Assembly (NCBI RefSeq): GCF_014204915.1
Contig: NZ_JACHMH010000001.1
Coordinates: 6,783,501 to 6,847,500 of the forward strand
Length of the DNA: 64,000 bases
Direction: 5' to 3'
From: Crossiella cryophila
GTDB taxonomy: Bacteria; Actinomycetota; Actinomycetes; Mycobacteriales; Pseudonocardiaceae
Of this stretch, positions 24,765-32,979 are shown in pieces. A program made the translations under genes and the position numbers. Positions within the stretch are counted from its first letter, which is position 1. Each line of letters opens with the position of its first letter. The notes under the pieces are model-generated. The model was not told where the DNA came from, did not search any database, and saw nothing but the letters and a program-made list of their open reading frames with translations.

Positions 24765-24796
24765 CAGTGCCGATCGGAGTAATCCGACCGGCACTG
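24765..24796 (-). terminator. Hairpin between MFS and AfsR-like genes
   Basis: A 14-bp stem with one mismatch (CAGTGCCGATCGGA with TCCGACCGGCACTG) and a 4-nt loop lies just after the MFS stop and before the regulator start, both on the minus strand. Likely a terminator that insulates the two genes. Confidence 0.65.
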
Positions 24797-24810
24797 CGAT
24801 GGTAAACCCG

Positions 24811-26196
24811 TTATCGCGATGCGCGCGGACGCAGTGCGAGGGCGGCGACTCCACCCATCAGAGTGACGCCGGCGCAGACGTAGACCGACGCCCGCCAGCC
24901 GTCCAGGAGTTCACTGATCGGGGCCCCGGCCGAGCGCACGCTGAGTACGAAGACCACGGTCACCCCAATGGCCGCGCCCAGGTAGCGCACGGTCTGGTTG
25001 AGGCCGCCGCCCAGACCGGCCTTGGCCGGGGGCACGCTGGCCACCGCGGCCACGCCCAGGCTGGAGTTGCTGATGCCGGTGCCGATGCCCGCGATCAGCA
25101 GGCCGGGCAGCAGGTCCAGGCCGTACCCGGTGCGGGACGGGCTGACCAGCGCGAACAGCCCGACGGCCAGGATGATCATGCCGAGGCCCAGCCGCAGGTC
25201 CAGGTCGAGCCGGTGCAGTCGCCGGGCCGCCAGTGCGGCCAGCACGCTGGCGCCGGACCAGACCACCACCAGCACCGAGGTGGTGACCAGGCCGAGGCCC
25301 AGGGCGTTCTGCAGCACGATGGGCAGGAAGGACATCAGCGCGGTGACCCCGGCGCCCGCGGCGAAGGAGACCAGGGTGGCCGAGACCAGGCCGCGGCTGC
25401 GGAACAGGCTCAGTTCGATCATGGGTTCGGCCGCGAATGCCTGCCGGAGCAGGAAACCGAGCAGCAGGAGCAGGCCGCCGCCGAGCAGGGCCAGGGTGGC
25501 CGGGGCCAGCCAGCCGCCGCGACCGAGGGTGAGTCCGGCCAGCAGCGCGGCGAGTCCGGCGGCCAGCAGCAGCACGCCGGGCAGGTCGAGCGGGCGGCGG
25601 TGGCCGGAGACCGATTCGGTGAGCCCGCGGGCGGCGGTGACCAGGACGGCGGCGCCGAGCACCAGCACCCAGTACATGACCCGCCAGTCCAGGAACTGCG
25701 CGGCCAGCGCGGTCAGCACCGGCCCGAGGGCCAGGCCGAGGCCAAGACTCGCGCTCCAGCGGCCCATGGCGTAGGCGCGTTGTGGTCCGGGTGGGGCGGC
25801 GTGCCCGATCAGCGCCAGGCTGCAGGCCAGCACCGCGGCCGCGCCGAGTCCGGCCAGGACCCTGGCGAAGACGAACAGCCAGGTCACCGTGGCCAGCGCG
25901 GAGAGCACCGAGGCGAGCAGCAGCACCACCGCGCCGAGCCGGAACACCCGGCGGCGGCCGAAATCGTCGGCCAGCGCGCCCGCGGTCAGCATGGCCACGG
26001 TGAGCCCGAGGCTCATCGCGCTCAGGATCCAGGTCTGCCCGGCCGGTCCGGCGCCCAGTTCGGTGGCGAGTTCGCGCGGGGTGGCCAGCGGCGCGGTGAA
26101 CACGGCCATCACGAGCAGGGTGCCGAATCCGGCGACCGCGACCGTGCGGCGCAGGTCTGGTGTCGGCGGAGCCGACTGTGCGGTGGCGGTCACCAC
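24811..26196 (-). CDS. MFS transporter, DHA2-like (14 TM)
   Basis: 461-aa drug-efflux-type transporter. After a short cytoplasmic start TM1 begins at VAVAGFGTLLVMAVFTAPLA. Motif A is ADDFGRRRVFRLG between TM2 and TM3, and the motif-C region follows in LIGHAAPPGPQRAYAMGRWS. Hydrophobic content continues to residue ~450. Divergent from an HxlR gene with a very clear double operator between them (26207-26253), so expression is most likely induced by the HxlR ligand. Substrate unknown. Confidence 0.92.
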   Translation of the reverse strand: MVTATAQSAPPTPDLRRTVAVAGFGTLLVMAVFTAPLATPRELATELGAGPAGQTWILSAMSLGLTVAMLTAGALADDFGRRRVFRLGAVVLLLASVLSALATVTWLFVFARVLAGLGAAAVLACSLALIGHAAPPGPQRAYAMGRWSASLGLGLALGPVLTALAAQFLDWRVMYWVLVLGAAVLVTAARGLTESVSGHRRPLDLPGVLLLAAGLAALLAGLTLGRGGWLAPATLALLGGGLLLLLGFLLRQAFAAEPMIELSLFRSRGLVSATLVSFAAGAGVTALMSFLPIVLQNALGLGLVTTSVLVVVWSGASVLAALAARRLHRLDLDLRLGLGMIILAVGLFALVSPSRTGYGLDLLPGLLIAGIGTGISNSSLGVAAVASVPPAKAGLGGGLNQTVRYLGAAIGVTVVFVLSVRSAGAPISELLDGWRASVYVCAGVTLMGGVAALALRPRASR

Positions 26197-26206
26197 GAGC
26201 CTCCCT

Positions 26207-26253
26207 CGGTTCAGTGAATGAACCGTAGCACGGTTGGTTCATTCACTGAACCG
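26207..26253. promoter_or_regulatory. Twin HxlR operators in an 18-bp-arm inverted repeat
   Basis: CGGTTCAGTGAATGAACC (26207-26224) and its exact reverse complement (26236-26253) are separated by 11 bp. Each arm is itself a dyad, GGTTCA-n5-TGAACC, so the region offers two identical dimer sites 29 bp apart between divergent MFS and HxlR starts. Confidence 0.85.
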
Positions 26254-26270
26254 ACGGCTAGCATGGGGGC

Positions 26271-26786
26271 ATGGCGCTGAAGTCGGACTACGCGAACCAG
26301 GAGTGCACCATCGCGCGCACGCTGGAGATCATCGGCGAGCGCTGGACCCCGCTGATCCTGCGCGACTGCTTCTTCGGCATCCGCCGCTTCACCGACCTGC
26401 ACCGCCACCTGGGCCTGCCCCGCGCGGTGCTGTCCGCCCGGCTGGAATCCCTGGTCGGCGCGGGGGTGCTGGAGCGCAGCGAGTACCAGCCGGGGCGGCA
26501 CGAGTACCTGCTCACCGAACGCGGTCAGGAGCTGTGGCCGGTGCTGACCGCGATGGTCCGCTGGGGCAACAAACACCTCTCCCCCGACGGCCCCCGCACC
26601 CTGCTACGGCACACCGCCTGCGGCCAGGACCTCCCACACAGCGAGTGGTGCCAAACCTGCGAAACCAAGCCCCCACTGACCGAACTCGAGATCCGCCACG
26701 GCCCAGGCCGCTCCCCCCACCCAGACCCAGACCCAATCGAGCAGGCCCTACGCGACGGCCACATCCTCCTGACCCCCCTCCCCTAA
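26271..26786 (+). CDS. HxlR family regulator
   Basis: 171 aa. Winged helix: CTIARTLEIIGERWTPLILRDCFFGIRRFTDLHRHL, LPRAVLSARLESLVGAGVLE, and LTERGQEL. A 60-residue C-terminal extension carries CGQDLPHSEWCQTC, a Cys-His cluster that could bind zinc or sense redox stress. It is longer than the typical ~110-aa HxlR protein but matches a known extended actinobacterial type. Divergent from the MFS transporter with strong twin operators between. ATG with GGGGGC upstream. Confidence 0.9.
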   Translation: MALKSDYANQECTIARTLEIIGERWTPLILRDCFFGIRRFTDLHRHLGLPRAVLSARLESLVGAGVLERSEYQPGRHEYLLTERGQELWPVLTAMVRWGNKHLSPDGPRTLLRHTACGQDLPHSEWCQTCETKPPLTELEIRHGPGRSPHPDPDPIEQALRDGHILLTPLP

Positions 26787-26798
26787 CCCACCCACCCC

Positions 26799-26941
26799 GT
26801 GTTGGCCGTTCTCGTACGGTGTGTTGGCCGAACTGGACGGTGTGTTGGCCGTTGTGGGCGGCGTGTTGGCCGGAGGGTGTACCAGTTCGGCCAACACTGG
26901 GTACGAGAACGGCCAAGACTGGGTACGACAACGGCCAACAC
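26799..26941. repeat. Phased GTGTTGGCCG inverted-repeat array
   Basis: Four direct copies of GTGTTGGCCG start at 26799, 26821, 26842 and 26863. Three inverted copies start at 26888 (CGGCCAACAC), 26910 (CGGCCAAGAC) and 26932 (CGGCCAACAC). Spacing is a regular 21-22 bp. Flanking bases pair too: 26821-26836 is an exact reverse complement of 26882-26897, and 26799-26817 pairs 18 of 19 with 26901-26919. It occupies most of the gap after the HxlR gene; the rest of 26787-27178 shows no gene. Confidence 0.85.
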
Positions 26942-27178
26942 GCCGGTGAGGTGTGGGGGCTGCTCATGGGGGCGGTTGCCGCAATCCCCCGAACCACCTC
27001 GGCCGAAAGATGGCAGCAACACCGCAGAACGGATGGACACTAGCGGACATTTGATCAGCACCATTGACCTGCGGAGACCAACTCGTCAGTCTGCTGGTTG
27101 ACCCACGATCGGGTGGCGGTCCGTTCACCAACCCTGCGGTGGACACGCCCGGTCGCTGGTGCACTAAGGAGCCACTAC

Positions 27179-28357
27179 GTGCATCCGCTCAATCGTGTGA
27201 TCGCCGTGTTCTCGGCCGCGGCCCTGTCGACCCTCGCCGCCGCCACCGCGATGGCCGAGCCCGCCTACCAGGCGCCGCTGTCGCTGGCCACCGCTTCGGC
27301 GGGGACCCAGCCCATCGCCGACACCTACATCGTGGTGACCGACCCGGCCAAGGCCCGCGGTCGCAGCCTGACCAGCTCGCTGGACATCAAGCCCGCCGCT
27401 GAGTTCAACGCCGCTGTCACCGGCTTCTCCGCCAAGCTGACCCCGTCCCAGCTGCGGCAGCTGCGCCGCGACCCGGCGGTCACCAGCATCGAGCAGGACG
27501 TGCGGGTCACCGACGCCCTGGAGGCGACCCAGCCGAACCCGCCGTCCTGGGGTATCGACCGGATCGACCAGCGCAACCTGCCGCTGTCGAAGAGCTACAC
27601 CTACAACGCCACCGGCGCGGGTGTGCACGCCTACATCATCGACACCGGCATCACGCCCTCGCACCCGGACTACGAGGGCCGGGCGACCTTCGACCACAAC
27701 GCCATCGACACCAACAACACCGACTGCCACGGCCACGGCACGCACGTGGCAGGCACCATCGGCTCGAAGACCTACGGCGTGGCCAAGAAGGCCAGCCTGC
27801 ACGGTGTCAAGGTGATGGACTGCGGTGGCGGCGCGACCGCGACCTCGATGCTCAACGGCATCAACTGGGTGACCGCGAACGCGAAGAAGCCCGCGGTGGC
27901 CAACACCTCGTGGAACTTCACCCACAGCGCGGCGCTGGAGACCGCGATCCGCAAGATGATCTCCTCCGGCGTCTTCCTGGCCACCTCGGCGGGCAACACC
28001 GGCGGCAACTCCTGTGACCGCCTGCCGCGCAAGGTGGAGACCGCGACCGTGGTCGCCTCCTCGGAGATCAGCGACGCCCGCTCCTCCTTCTCCAGCACCG
28101 GCGCCTGCGTCGACCTCTACGCCCCCGGCGGCAACATCATCTCCACCCTGCGCACCGGCGGCAGCGGCTCGATGAGCGGCACCTCGATGGCCACCCCGCA
28201 CGTGGCCGGTGTGGCCGCGCTGTACAAGGCCCGCTTCGGCGACGCCCCCTCGGCCACCGTGCACAACTGGCTCAACACCAACGCCACCCCGAACGTGGTC
28301 TCCGGTGGCACCACCGGCGGCACCGTGAACCGCCTGCTGTTCACCGCTGGTCTCTGA
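27179..28357 (+). CDS. Secreted subtilisin-like serine protease (S8, proteinase K type)
   Basis: 392 aa preproenzyme. A signal peptide (VIAVFSAAALSTLAAATAMA) is followed by an inhibitor I9 propeptide (ADTYIVVTDPAKARG to SIEQDVRV). The catalytic domain has Asp155 in IIDTGI, His186 in GHGTHVAGTIG and Ser336 in SGTSMATPHVAGVAAL. The GTG at 27179 is chosen because TAAGGAG lies 7 nt upstream and the signal peptide starts at once; the open frame runs further 5' without sense. It is preceded by the phased repeat array and followed by a strong terminator. Extracellular protein degradation is the likely role. Confidence 0.95.
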   Translation: MHPLNRVIAVFSAAALSTLAAATAMAEPAYQAPLSLATASAGTQPIADTYIVVTDPAKARGRSLTSSLDIKPAAEFNAAVTGFSAKLTPSQLRQLRRDPAVTSIEQDVRVTDALEATQPNPPSWGIDRIDQRNLPLSKSYTYNATGAGVHAYIIDTGITPSHPDYEGRATFDHNAIDTNNTDCHGHGTHVAGTIGSKTYGVAKKASLHGVKVMDCGGGATATSMLNGINWVTANAKKPAVANTSWNFTHSAALETAIRKMISSGVFLATSAGNTGGNSCDRLPRKVETATVVASSEISDARSSFSSTGACVDLYAPGGNIISTLRTGGSGSMSGTSMATPHVAGVAALYKARFGDAPSATVHNWLNTNATPNVVSGGTTGGTVNRLLFTAGL

Positions 28358-28367
28358 CCTGCCTGAC

Positions 28368-28407
28368 GAAACCCCGCCACCGGAAGTTCTTCCGGCGGCG
28401 GGGTTTC
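28368..28407 (+). terminator. Terminator of the subtilase gene
   Basis: An 18-bp stem with one mismatch (GAAACCCCGCCACCGGAA with TTCCGGCGGCGGGGTTTC) closes on a GTTC loop, 10 bp after the protease stop. Confidence 0.85.
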
Positions 28408-28434
28408 CGCGTCCTGGTCCACTACCGTGTCGCC

Positions 28435-29082
28435 ATGAGCACGGACGGGGCCGAACCGCCTGAGACCGCCAACTCGATCACCGGCGAGGTGTCCGGGATC
28501 AGTGTGCAGGCCGGGGTGGTGCACGGTGGGGTGCACCTGCACGCGAACCGGGCGCTGGCGGAACTGGGTCAGGCGTTCGATTCCCAGTCGGCGTTGCTGC
28601 GGCTGATGGCTGATCTCGAAGCCGTGCACCGGGACTACCTGCTGATGTTCAACGCCGTGCTGGACCAGACCCCGGATGCCTGGGCACAGGGTGAGGCGGG
28701 GTTCGCCGAGCAGGTCGGCAAGGTGGCCAAGTCGTTGCGGCGGTTGCGGGTGGACTTCGAGCCGGTGCGAGTCCGGGTGCACGCGCTGGCGGCGGCGTTC
28801 AGCGAGGCCCCGTTGAGTGCGCCGGAGCGGGCGTTCGCGGTGGCGGTGCTGAAGTACTTCCCGACCGGGGAGATCGCCCGCACCGGGCCGCCGCAGGGCG
28901 CAGCGGCCGCCATCACCGTGTCCACCCGCACCTCCGGCACAGCAGTGCTGGACCACCTCTACCGCGCCCTGGACGGTGAACTGGGTCAGGAGCTGGGCGT
29001 GCTGATCAAGGACACCATCGCCTTCCACCAGCAACGCTGGGCCGTGGTCTGCGCTGCCTTCGCGGCCCTGCACGTCGCATGA
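28435..29082 (+). CDS. Unrecognised protein coupled to a kinase gene
   Basis: 215 aa, no named family recognised. The N-terminal NSITGEVSGISVQAGVVHGG resembles the short beta-rich leader seen at the start of many actinomycete STAND or effector proteins, including the NB-ARC protein at 61066 in this window (SGRVGGHVVQAGTI). The rest is predicted helical, rich in Leu and Ala, without membrane segments, and could be a partner or sensor. Its TGA overlaps the ATG of the kinase gene (ATGA at 29079-29082), so the two proteins are made together and probably act together. Confidence 0.75.
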   Translation: MSTDGAEPPETANSITGEVSGISVQAGVVHGGVHLHANRALAELGQAFDSQSALLRLMADLEAVHRDYLLMFNAVLDQTPDAWAQGEAGFAEQVGKVAKSLRRLRVDFEPVRVRVHALAAAFSEAPLSAPERAFAVAVLKYFPTGEIARTGPPQGAAAAITVSTRTSGTAVLDHLYRALDGELGQELGVLIKDTIAFHQQRWAVVCAAFAALHVA

Positions 29083-31163
29083 GCGGACGATTCGCCGATC
29101 CCTTCGCCGCGCCGTACTTCCCGCGCGCGCTGGCCGCCGCGGCGGCGTTGCGGCAGGCGCCCGCGCTGGGCCGGATCGGTGGCTACGAGACGGTCGCCGA
29201 ACTGGCTCCCACCGTCTACTTAGGACGGCGTGCGGACGGGCAGCTGTTCGTGCTCAAGGGATCCGCGGCTACAACGGCGGCTGAACTGGCGCGGCGGGAG
29301 GATGAGGCGCTGCGGCTGATCCGGCACGGGTTCGGCGGGGTGCTGACCGTCGAGGAAGTGCTGGGGGTGCCCGGCGGGCCGGTGCAGCACCTGTGCCTGC
29401 CCTACTGTCCCGGCGGGAGTCTGCGGGATCGGTTGGCGGGCAAGGACATCAGCGTCGAGGAACTCGCCTATCACGGGCTGGCGCTGGCCTGTGCGCTGCA
29501 CCAGCTGCACCGGCATGGGCTGGTGCACGGGGATGTCAAGCCGGAGAACGTGCTTTTCGCGCACGGCGATGAGGGCTTCGCCGGGCGGGAACCGCGGTGG
29601 CGCACGGTGCTGGCGGACCTGGAGACCATGGTCCCGGCGGGCGGGCGGACCAGCGTACGACTGACCGCCGCCTACGCCGCGCCCGAGCAGCTCGCCGGGG
29701 CGGCGGCCGATCCGGCGATGGATGTGTGGGCCTGGGGCCGGATCCTGCGCGAGGGCCTGGACCTGGTCGAGGGCTGGGACTGGCTGGACGAGCTGGCCGG
29801 GCAGGCGCTGGCCGAGCAGCCGGGTGCGCGGCCGGACGCCGAGGCGATCATCGCGAATTTTGGGCGACACCTGGGTTTTGGCACCACGACCGGGCCACAG
29901 CTCGGCGCGGACCGGCCCCTGGTCTGGTACCCGCTCGGGACCCTGCCGGACCTCCTGGATTCCTGGCCGCGACGGGCCGGGGTGGCCACCATTCGGCAGT
30001 CGGTGGGCTGGCTGGCCTGGCTGCCGGAGTGCCACCGGCTCTACGAGCTGGGCACCGTGCCCGCGCTGTTGCGGATCGAGGAGCTGAGCACCCGGGCACT
30101 GCGCGAGGCCGAACTGGCCCGTGCGGCGGCACTGGGTTTCACCTGCCTGTGGGTGAAGGCGTTGGTGGAACTGGTGGAGAAGACCGGCGACACCGCCGAC
30201 CTGCACCGGCTGCTGGTGGCGGCGCAGGAGTGGGAGCGGGTGGGCGAGTTCGAGCACGAGCCGGACGCCGCGGTGCTCGCGCAGGCCTGGCTGATGCTGG
30301 ACAACCCCGAACGCGCGCTGCCGCACCTCAACCGCGGCTACACCGCCGACCGGGAACACCCGTCCGGTCGGGCCGCGCTGCGGCTGCACCACCTGCTCGC
30401 CGGTGATTTCGAGCTGGCCGCGCAGATCGCCGCGCAGCCGGGGCGGGATGAGGACGAGGGCATGCACACCCGCTGGCTGCTGCTGATGCTGGGTGATCTG
30501 CTGGCCGCGGGCGAGCACGCCGAACTCGCCCGGCTGCTCGACCGGATCGGCCCCAGCAACATCGACCTGATCGCGCTGATCGGCTGCGTGCTGGCCGGGC
30601 GGCGTGGCCCGGTGACCGCCGACGCGCGGTGGCGGGGCCTGCGCGAGCACTTCCGGACCATCAGCAGCGGCACCTCGCTGAAGAAGCTGGCGCTGCTCAC
30701 CGAGGCCGCCTTCCAGCGCGGCGAGTACGACTACGCCGCGAGCCGCGCCGACCTGGCCCGGCGCCGCAAGGTGACCCGTCTGCCGGTCAACCACCTCGAA
30801 CGCGCCGCACTGGAAGCCGTTGCACTGCAACGTGATCCGGCCGATCGAGCACTGACCGCGCGGCTGACCAACCGGGCCGAGCTGTGGGTGGCCGACGGCC
30901 GCCCGGCCGATCCGCTGCTGCGCCTGGACCTGGTCACGGCGCACCGCTGGGCCGAGCACCTGCCACCGGTGGCGCGGGAGTTGCTGGCGTTCAGCGGAAC
31001 TCCCGCGGCACCGATGCTGGCCAGTACCCGGCTGTGCGGTGACTGCGGGGGCGCCGAACCACTGGGCGAGCTGGCGATCTGCGGGCGCTGCCACCGGACC
31101 TGGTGCGCGGGGTGCGCGGACCAGGTCTGCCGGTGCGGTGGCGAGGTGACCCGGCCGCACTGA
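29079..31163 (+). CDS. PknG-like Ser/Thr kinase with TPR region and C-terminal zinc finger
   Basis: 694 aa. The kinase domain lies in the N-terminal third: ATP lysine in FVLKG (Lys60), catalytic loop HGDVKPEN (Asp152, Lys154, Asn157), DFG replaced by DLE (180-182), then AAPEQ. Replacement of the HRD arginine by Gly and of DFG by DLE resembles unusual kinases such as PknG. The middle ~400 residues are helical repeats resembling PknG's TPR part. The last 50 hold CGDCGG, CGRCHRTWCAGC and CRC, a likely two-zinc module. No membrane segment, so cytosolic. Translationally coupled to the preceding 215-aa protein, its likely partner. Confidence 0.85.
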   Translation: MSGRFADPFAAPYFPRALAAAAALRQAPALGRIGGYETVAELAPTVYLGRRADGQLFVLKGSAATTAAELARREDEALRLIRHGFGGVLTVEEVLGVPGGPVQHLCLPYCPGGSLRDRLAGKDISVEELAYHGLALACALHQLHRHGLVHGDVKPENVLFAHGDEGFAGREPRWRTVLADLETMVPAGGRTSVRLTAAYAAPEQLAGAAADPAMDVWAWGRILREGLDLVEGWDWLDELAGQALAEQPGARPDAEAIIANFGRHLGFGTTTGPQLGADRPLVWYPLGTLPDLLDSWPRRAGVATIRQSVGWLAWLPECHRLYELGTVPALLRIEELSTRALREAELARAAALGFTCLWVKALVELVEKTGDTADLHRLLVAAQEWERVGEFEHEPDAAVLAQAWLMLDNPERALPHLNRGYTADREHPSGRAALRLHHLLAGDFELAAQIAAQPGRDEDEGMHTRWLLLMLGDLLAAGEHAELARLLDRIGPSNIDLIALIGCVLAGRRGPVTADARWRGLREHFRTISSGTSLKKLALLTEAAFQRGEYDYAASRADLARRRKVTRLPVNHLERAALEAVALQRDPADRALTARLTNRAELWVADGRPADPLLRLDLVTAHRWAEHLPPVARELLAFSGTPAAPMLASTRLCGDCGGAEPLGELAICGRCHRTWCAGCADQVCRCGGEVTRPH

Positions 31164-31164
31164 G

Positions 31165-32277
31165 TCAGGAAGCCCACTCCACGAGTTCGGCCGCGACCGT
31201 GGCCGGGGCGGGCAGCGCACGCAGTTCCGCCCGCACCGCCGCCGCCTCGATCCGCAGGGATTCCTCGGTGAGCAGCCGGGTGAGCAGCACACTGTCCACT
31301 TCGGACTCCTCAGCGGCGATGCCGACTCCCCTTGCGTGCACACCGGCGGCGTTGACGTAGCGGTCAGAACCGCTGGGCAGCACGAGTTGTGGCACGCCCG
31401 CGTCCAGTGCGGTCATCGTGGTGCCCGCGCCGCCGTGGTGCACGATCGCGGCGCAGGTGGGCAGCAGCGCGTTGAGCGGCAGCCAGCCGGTGCCGCGCAC
31501 GTTGGCGGGCAGCGGGCCGGGGTCGACCGCGCCCAGAGCGAGCACGAACTCGGCGTCGATCTCCCCGGCCAGGGCCAGGATCCGTTGCACCGGGCCGATT
31601 CCGGTTTCCTTGGGGGCGACCGAGCCCAGGGTGACCGCGATCCGCGGCCGCAGTGGCGGTTCGGCCAGCCAGCCGGGGGTGGCGGCGGCGCCGTTGTAGG
31701 GCACGTAGCGGAGCGGGCGGCCGACCGGGGTGTCGACCATGCTCGGCGGTGCGACGTCCAGGGTGGTGCGGCGTTCGGGCAGTTCGGCGCCGTGCTTGGC
31801 GAAGACGTCGGCGAGCTGCTCCCGCAGTGTCTCGTCCAGCCCAGTCGCCCGGACCAGGCCGAAGTTGTGCTCCACCAACGGAATACCCAGCGCTCCCGCG
31901 CAGATCAGGCCGGTGTGCTGGGCCTGGGACTGCACCACCAGGTCGGGTTTCCAGGACCGGGCCACCTCGATCACCCCGTCCACCTGCAGCCGCACCATGA
32001 CCCCGATCAGCTCCGCGGTCTCACGCAGGTCGCCGATCCGGCCTGCCTGCATGGCGCGCACCAACTCAGGGTGCTCGGCCCGCAGCTTGGCGATCATCAC
32101 CGACCGGTTCATCCCCGGTGACACATCGGCCACCGGCAGCCCGGCCTCGCCGACCGCCAGGCCCTCCCCCGTGGTGGCGAACAGCACCTCGTGCCCGGCG
32201 GCGACGAACGCCCTGGCCAGCGACACCATCGGGAAGGCGTGCCCCACACCCGCCGAGGCCACGAACAACACCCGCAT
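31165..32277 (-). CDS. GT1 glycosyltransferase (macrolide/aglycone glycosyltransferase type)
   Basis: 370 aa GT-B enzyme. The N-terminal acceptor domain starts MRVLFVASAGVGHAFPMVSLARAF. The donor domain has VTLGSVAPKE, a GTGWLPLNALLPTCAAIVHHGGAGTT motif for nucleotide-sugar binding, and LVLPSGSDRYVNA. The ATG at 32277 is used since GGGGGAG lies about 8 nt before it; a GTG at 32283 overlaps that site. Divergent TetR gene with dyads between (32294-32347) suggests ligand-induced expression. Possible roles: tailoring of a natural product or self-resistance by glycosylation. A related enzyme is at 42895-43980. Confidence 0.92.
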   Translation of the reverse strand: MRVLFVASAGVGHAFPMVSLARAFVAAGHEVLFATTGEGLAVGEAGLPVADVSPGMNRSVMIAKLRAEHPELVRAMQAGRIGDLRETAELIGVMVRLQVDGVIEVARSWKPDLVVQSQAQHTGLICAGALGIPLVEHNFGLVRATGLDETLREQLADVFAKHGAELPERRTTLDVAPPSMVDTPVGRPLRYVPYNGAAATPGWLAEPPLRPRIAVTLGSVAPKETGIGPVQRILALAGEIDAEFVLALGAVDPGPLPANVRGTGWLPLNALLPTCAAIVHHGGAGTTMTALDAGVPQLVLPSGSDRYVNAAGVHARGVGIAAEESEVDSVLLTRLLTEESLRIEAAAVRAELRALPAPATVAAELVEWAS

Positions 32278-32293
32278 AACCACTCCCCCATCA

Positions 32294-32347
32294 GATAGAG
32301 AACTCGCAGTTCACTATCTCCCACGGTAGGCTGCCGCGATAGAGAAC
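32294..32347. promoter_or_regulatory. TetR operator region
   Basis: GATAGAGAACT-CGC-AGTTCACTATC (32294-32318) is an 11-bp-arm dyad with one mismatch. A further GATAGAGAAC half site is at 32338-32347. The region separates the divergent glycosyltransferase and TetR genes. Confidence 0.7.
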
Positions 32348-32373
32348 GCAACGGACTCTAAGTGGGGGTGTGG

Positions 32374-32979
32374 ATGGAGCAGCCGGTGGATCACCGCCGC
32401 GGTCCGCGCCGACGGGGCGAGGTGCTGTTCAACGCCATCGTCGAGGCCACCCTGGCCGAACTCGCCGAGGTCGGCTACGCCGGGCTGACCATGGACGGGG
32501 TGGCCCAGCGGGCCCGCACCAGCAAAGCCTCGCTGTACCGCCGCTGGCCCACCCGGCAGGACCTGGTCGCCGCCGCCATCCAGCACACCGCGCGGACCAC
32601 CGAGCCGATCCCGGACACCGGCGGGCTGCGCACCGACCTGCTCGCCGCACTGGACCTGGTCGTCCAGCGGCTGACCAGCCCGGTCGGCGAGGCGGTGCGC
32701 GGCATCCTGACCGACACCCTGCGCGATCCCGAGCTGACCCGTGAACTGCGCGAGAGCATGGTCAGCGGCCGCAACCGGCTGCTCACCCAGGTGCTGCGGC
32801 AGGCGGCCGAGCGCGGTGAGATCCGCGCGGAGACGATCACGCCCCGGGTGGCGGCGGCCGGTCCGGCGCTGGTGCTGCACCACTTCCTGACCCAGGGCCC
32901 GCCGATGCCGGTGGAACTGCGCGCGCAGATCGTGGACGAGGTGCTGTTGCCACTGGCCGGGCTACCGCGGGTGCAGTAG
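32374..32979 (+). CDS. TetR family regulator
   Basis: 201 aa. N-terminal helix-turn-helix: LFNAIVEATLAELAEVGYAGLTMDGVAQRARTSKASLYRRW, preceded by an Arg-rich arm (HRRGPRRRG). The C-terminal domain belongs to the TetR_C_11-like group. ATG at 32374 follows a G-rich stretch; a GTG at 32362 is possible. Divergent from the glycosyltransferase and likely its repressor through the dyad at 32294-32318. The 3' end overlaps the convergent HAD-IIA gene by 18 bp. Confidence 0.9.
   Translation: MEQPVDHRRGPRRRGEVLFNAIVEATLAELAEVGYAGLTMDGVAQRARTSKASLYRRWPTRQDLVAAAIQHTARTTEPIPDTGGLRTDLLAALDLVVQRLTSPVGEAVRGILTDTLRDPELTRELRESMVSGRNRLLTQVLRQAAERGEIRAETITPRVAAAGPALVLHHFLTQGPPMPVELRAQIVDEVLLPLAGLPRVQ

Noticed and set aside
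26799-26941. CRISPR array
   Set aside because: The word is 10 bp, spacing 21-22 bp and half of the copies are inverted, so it is not a repeat-spacer array.
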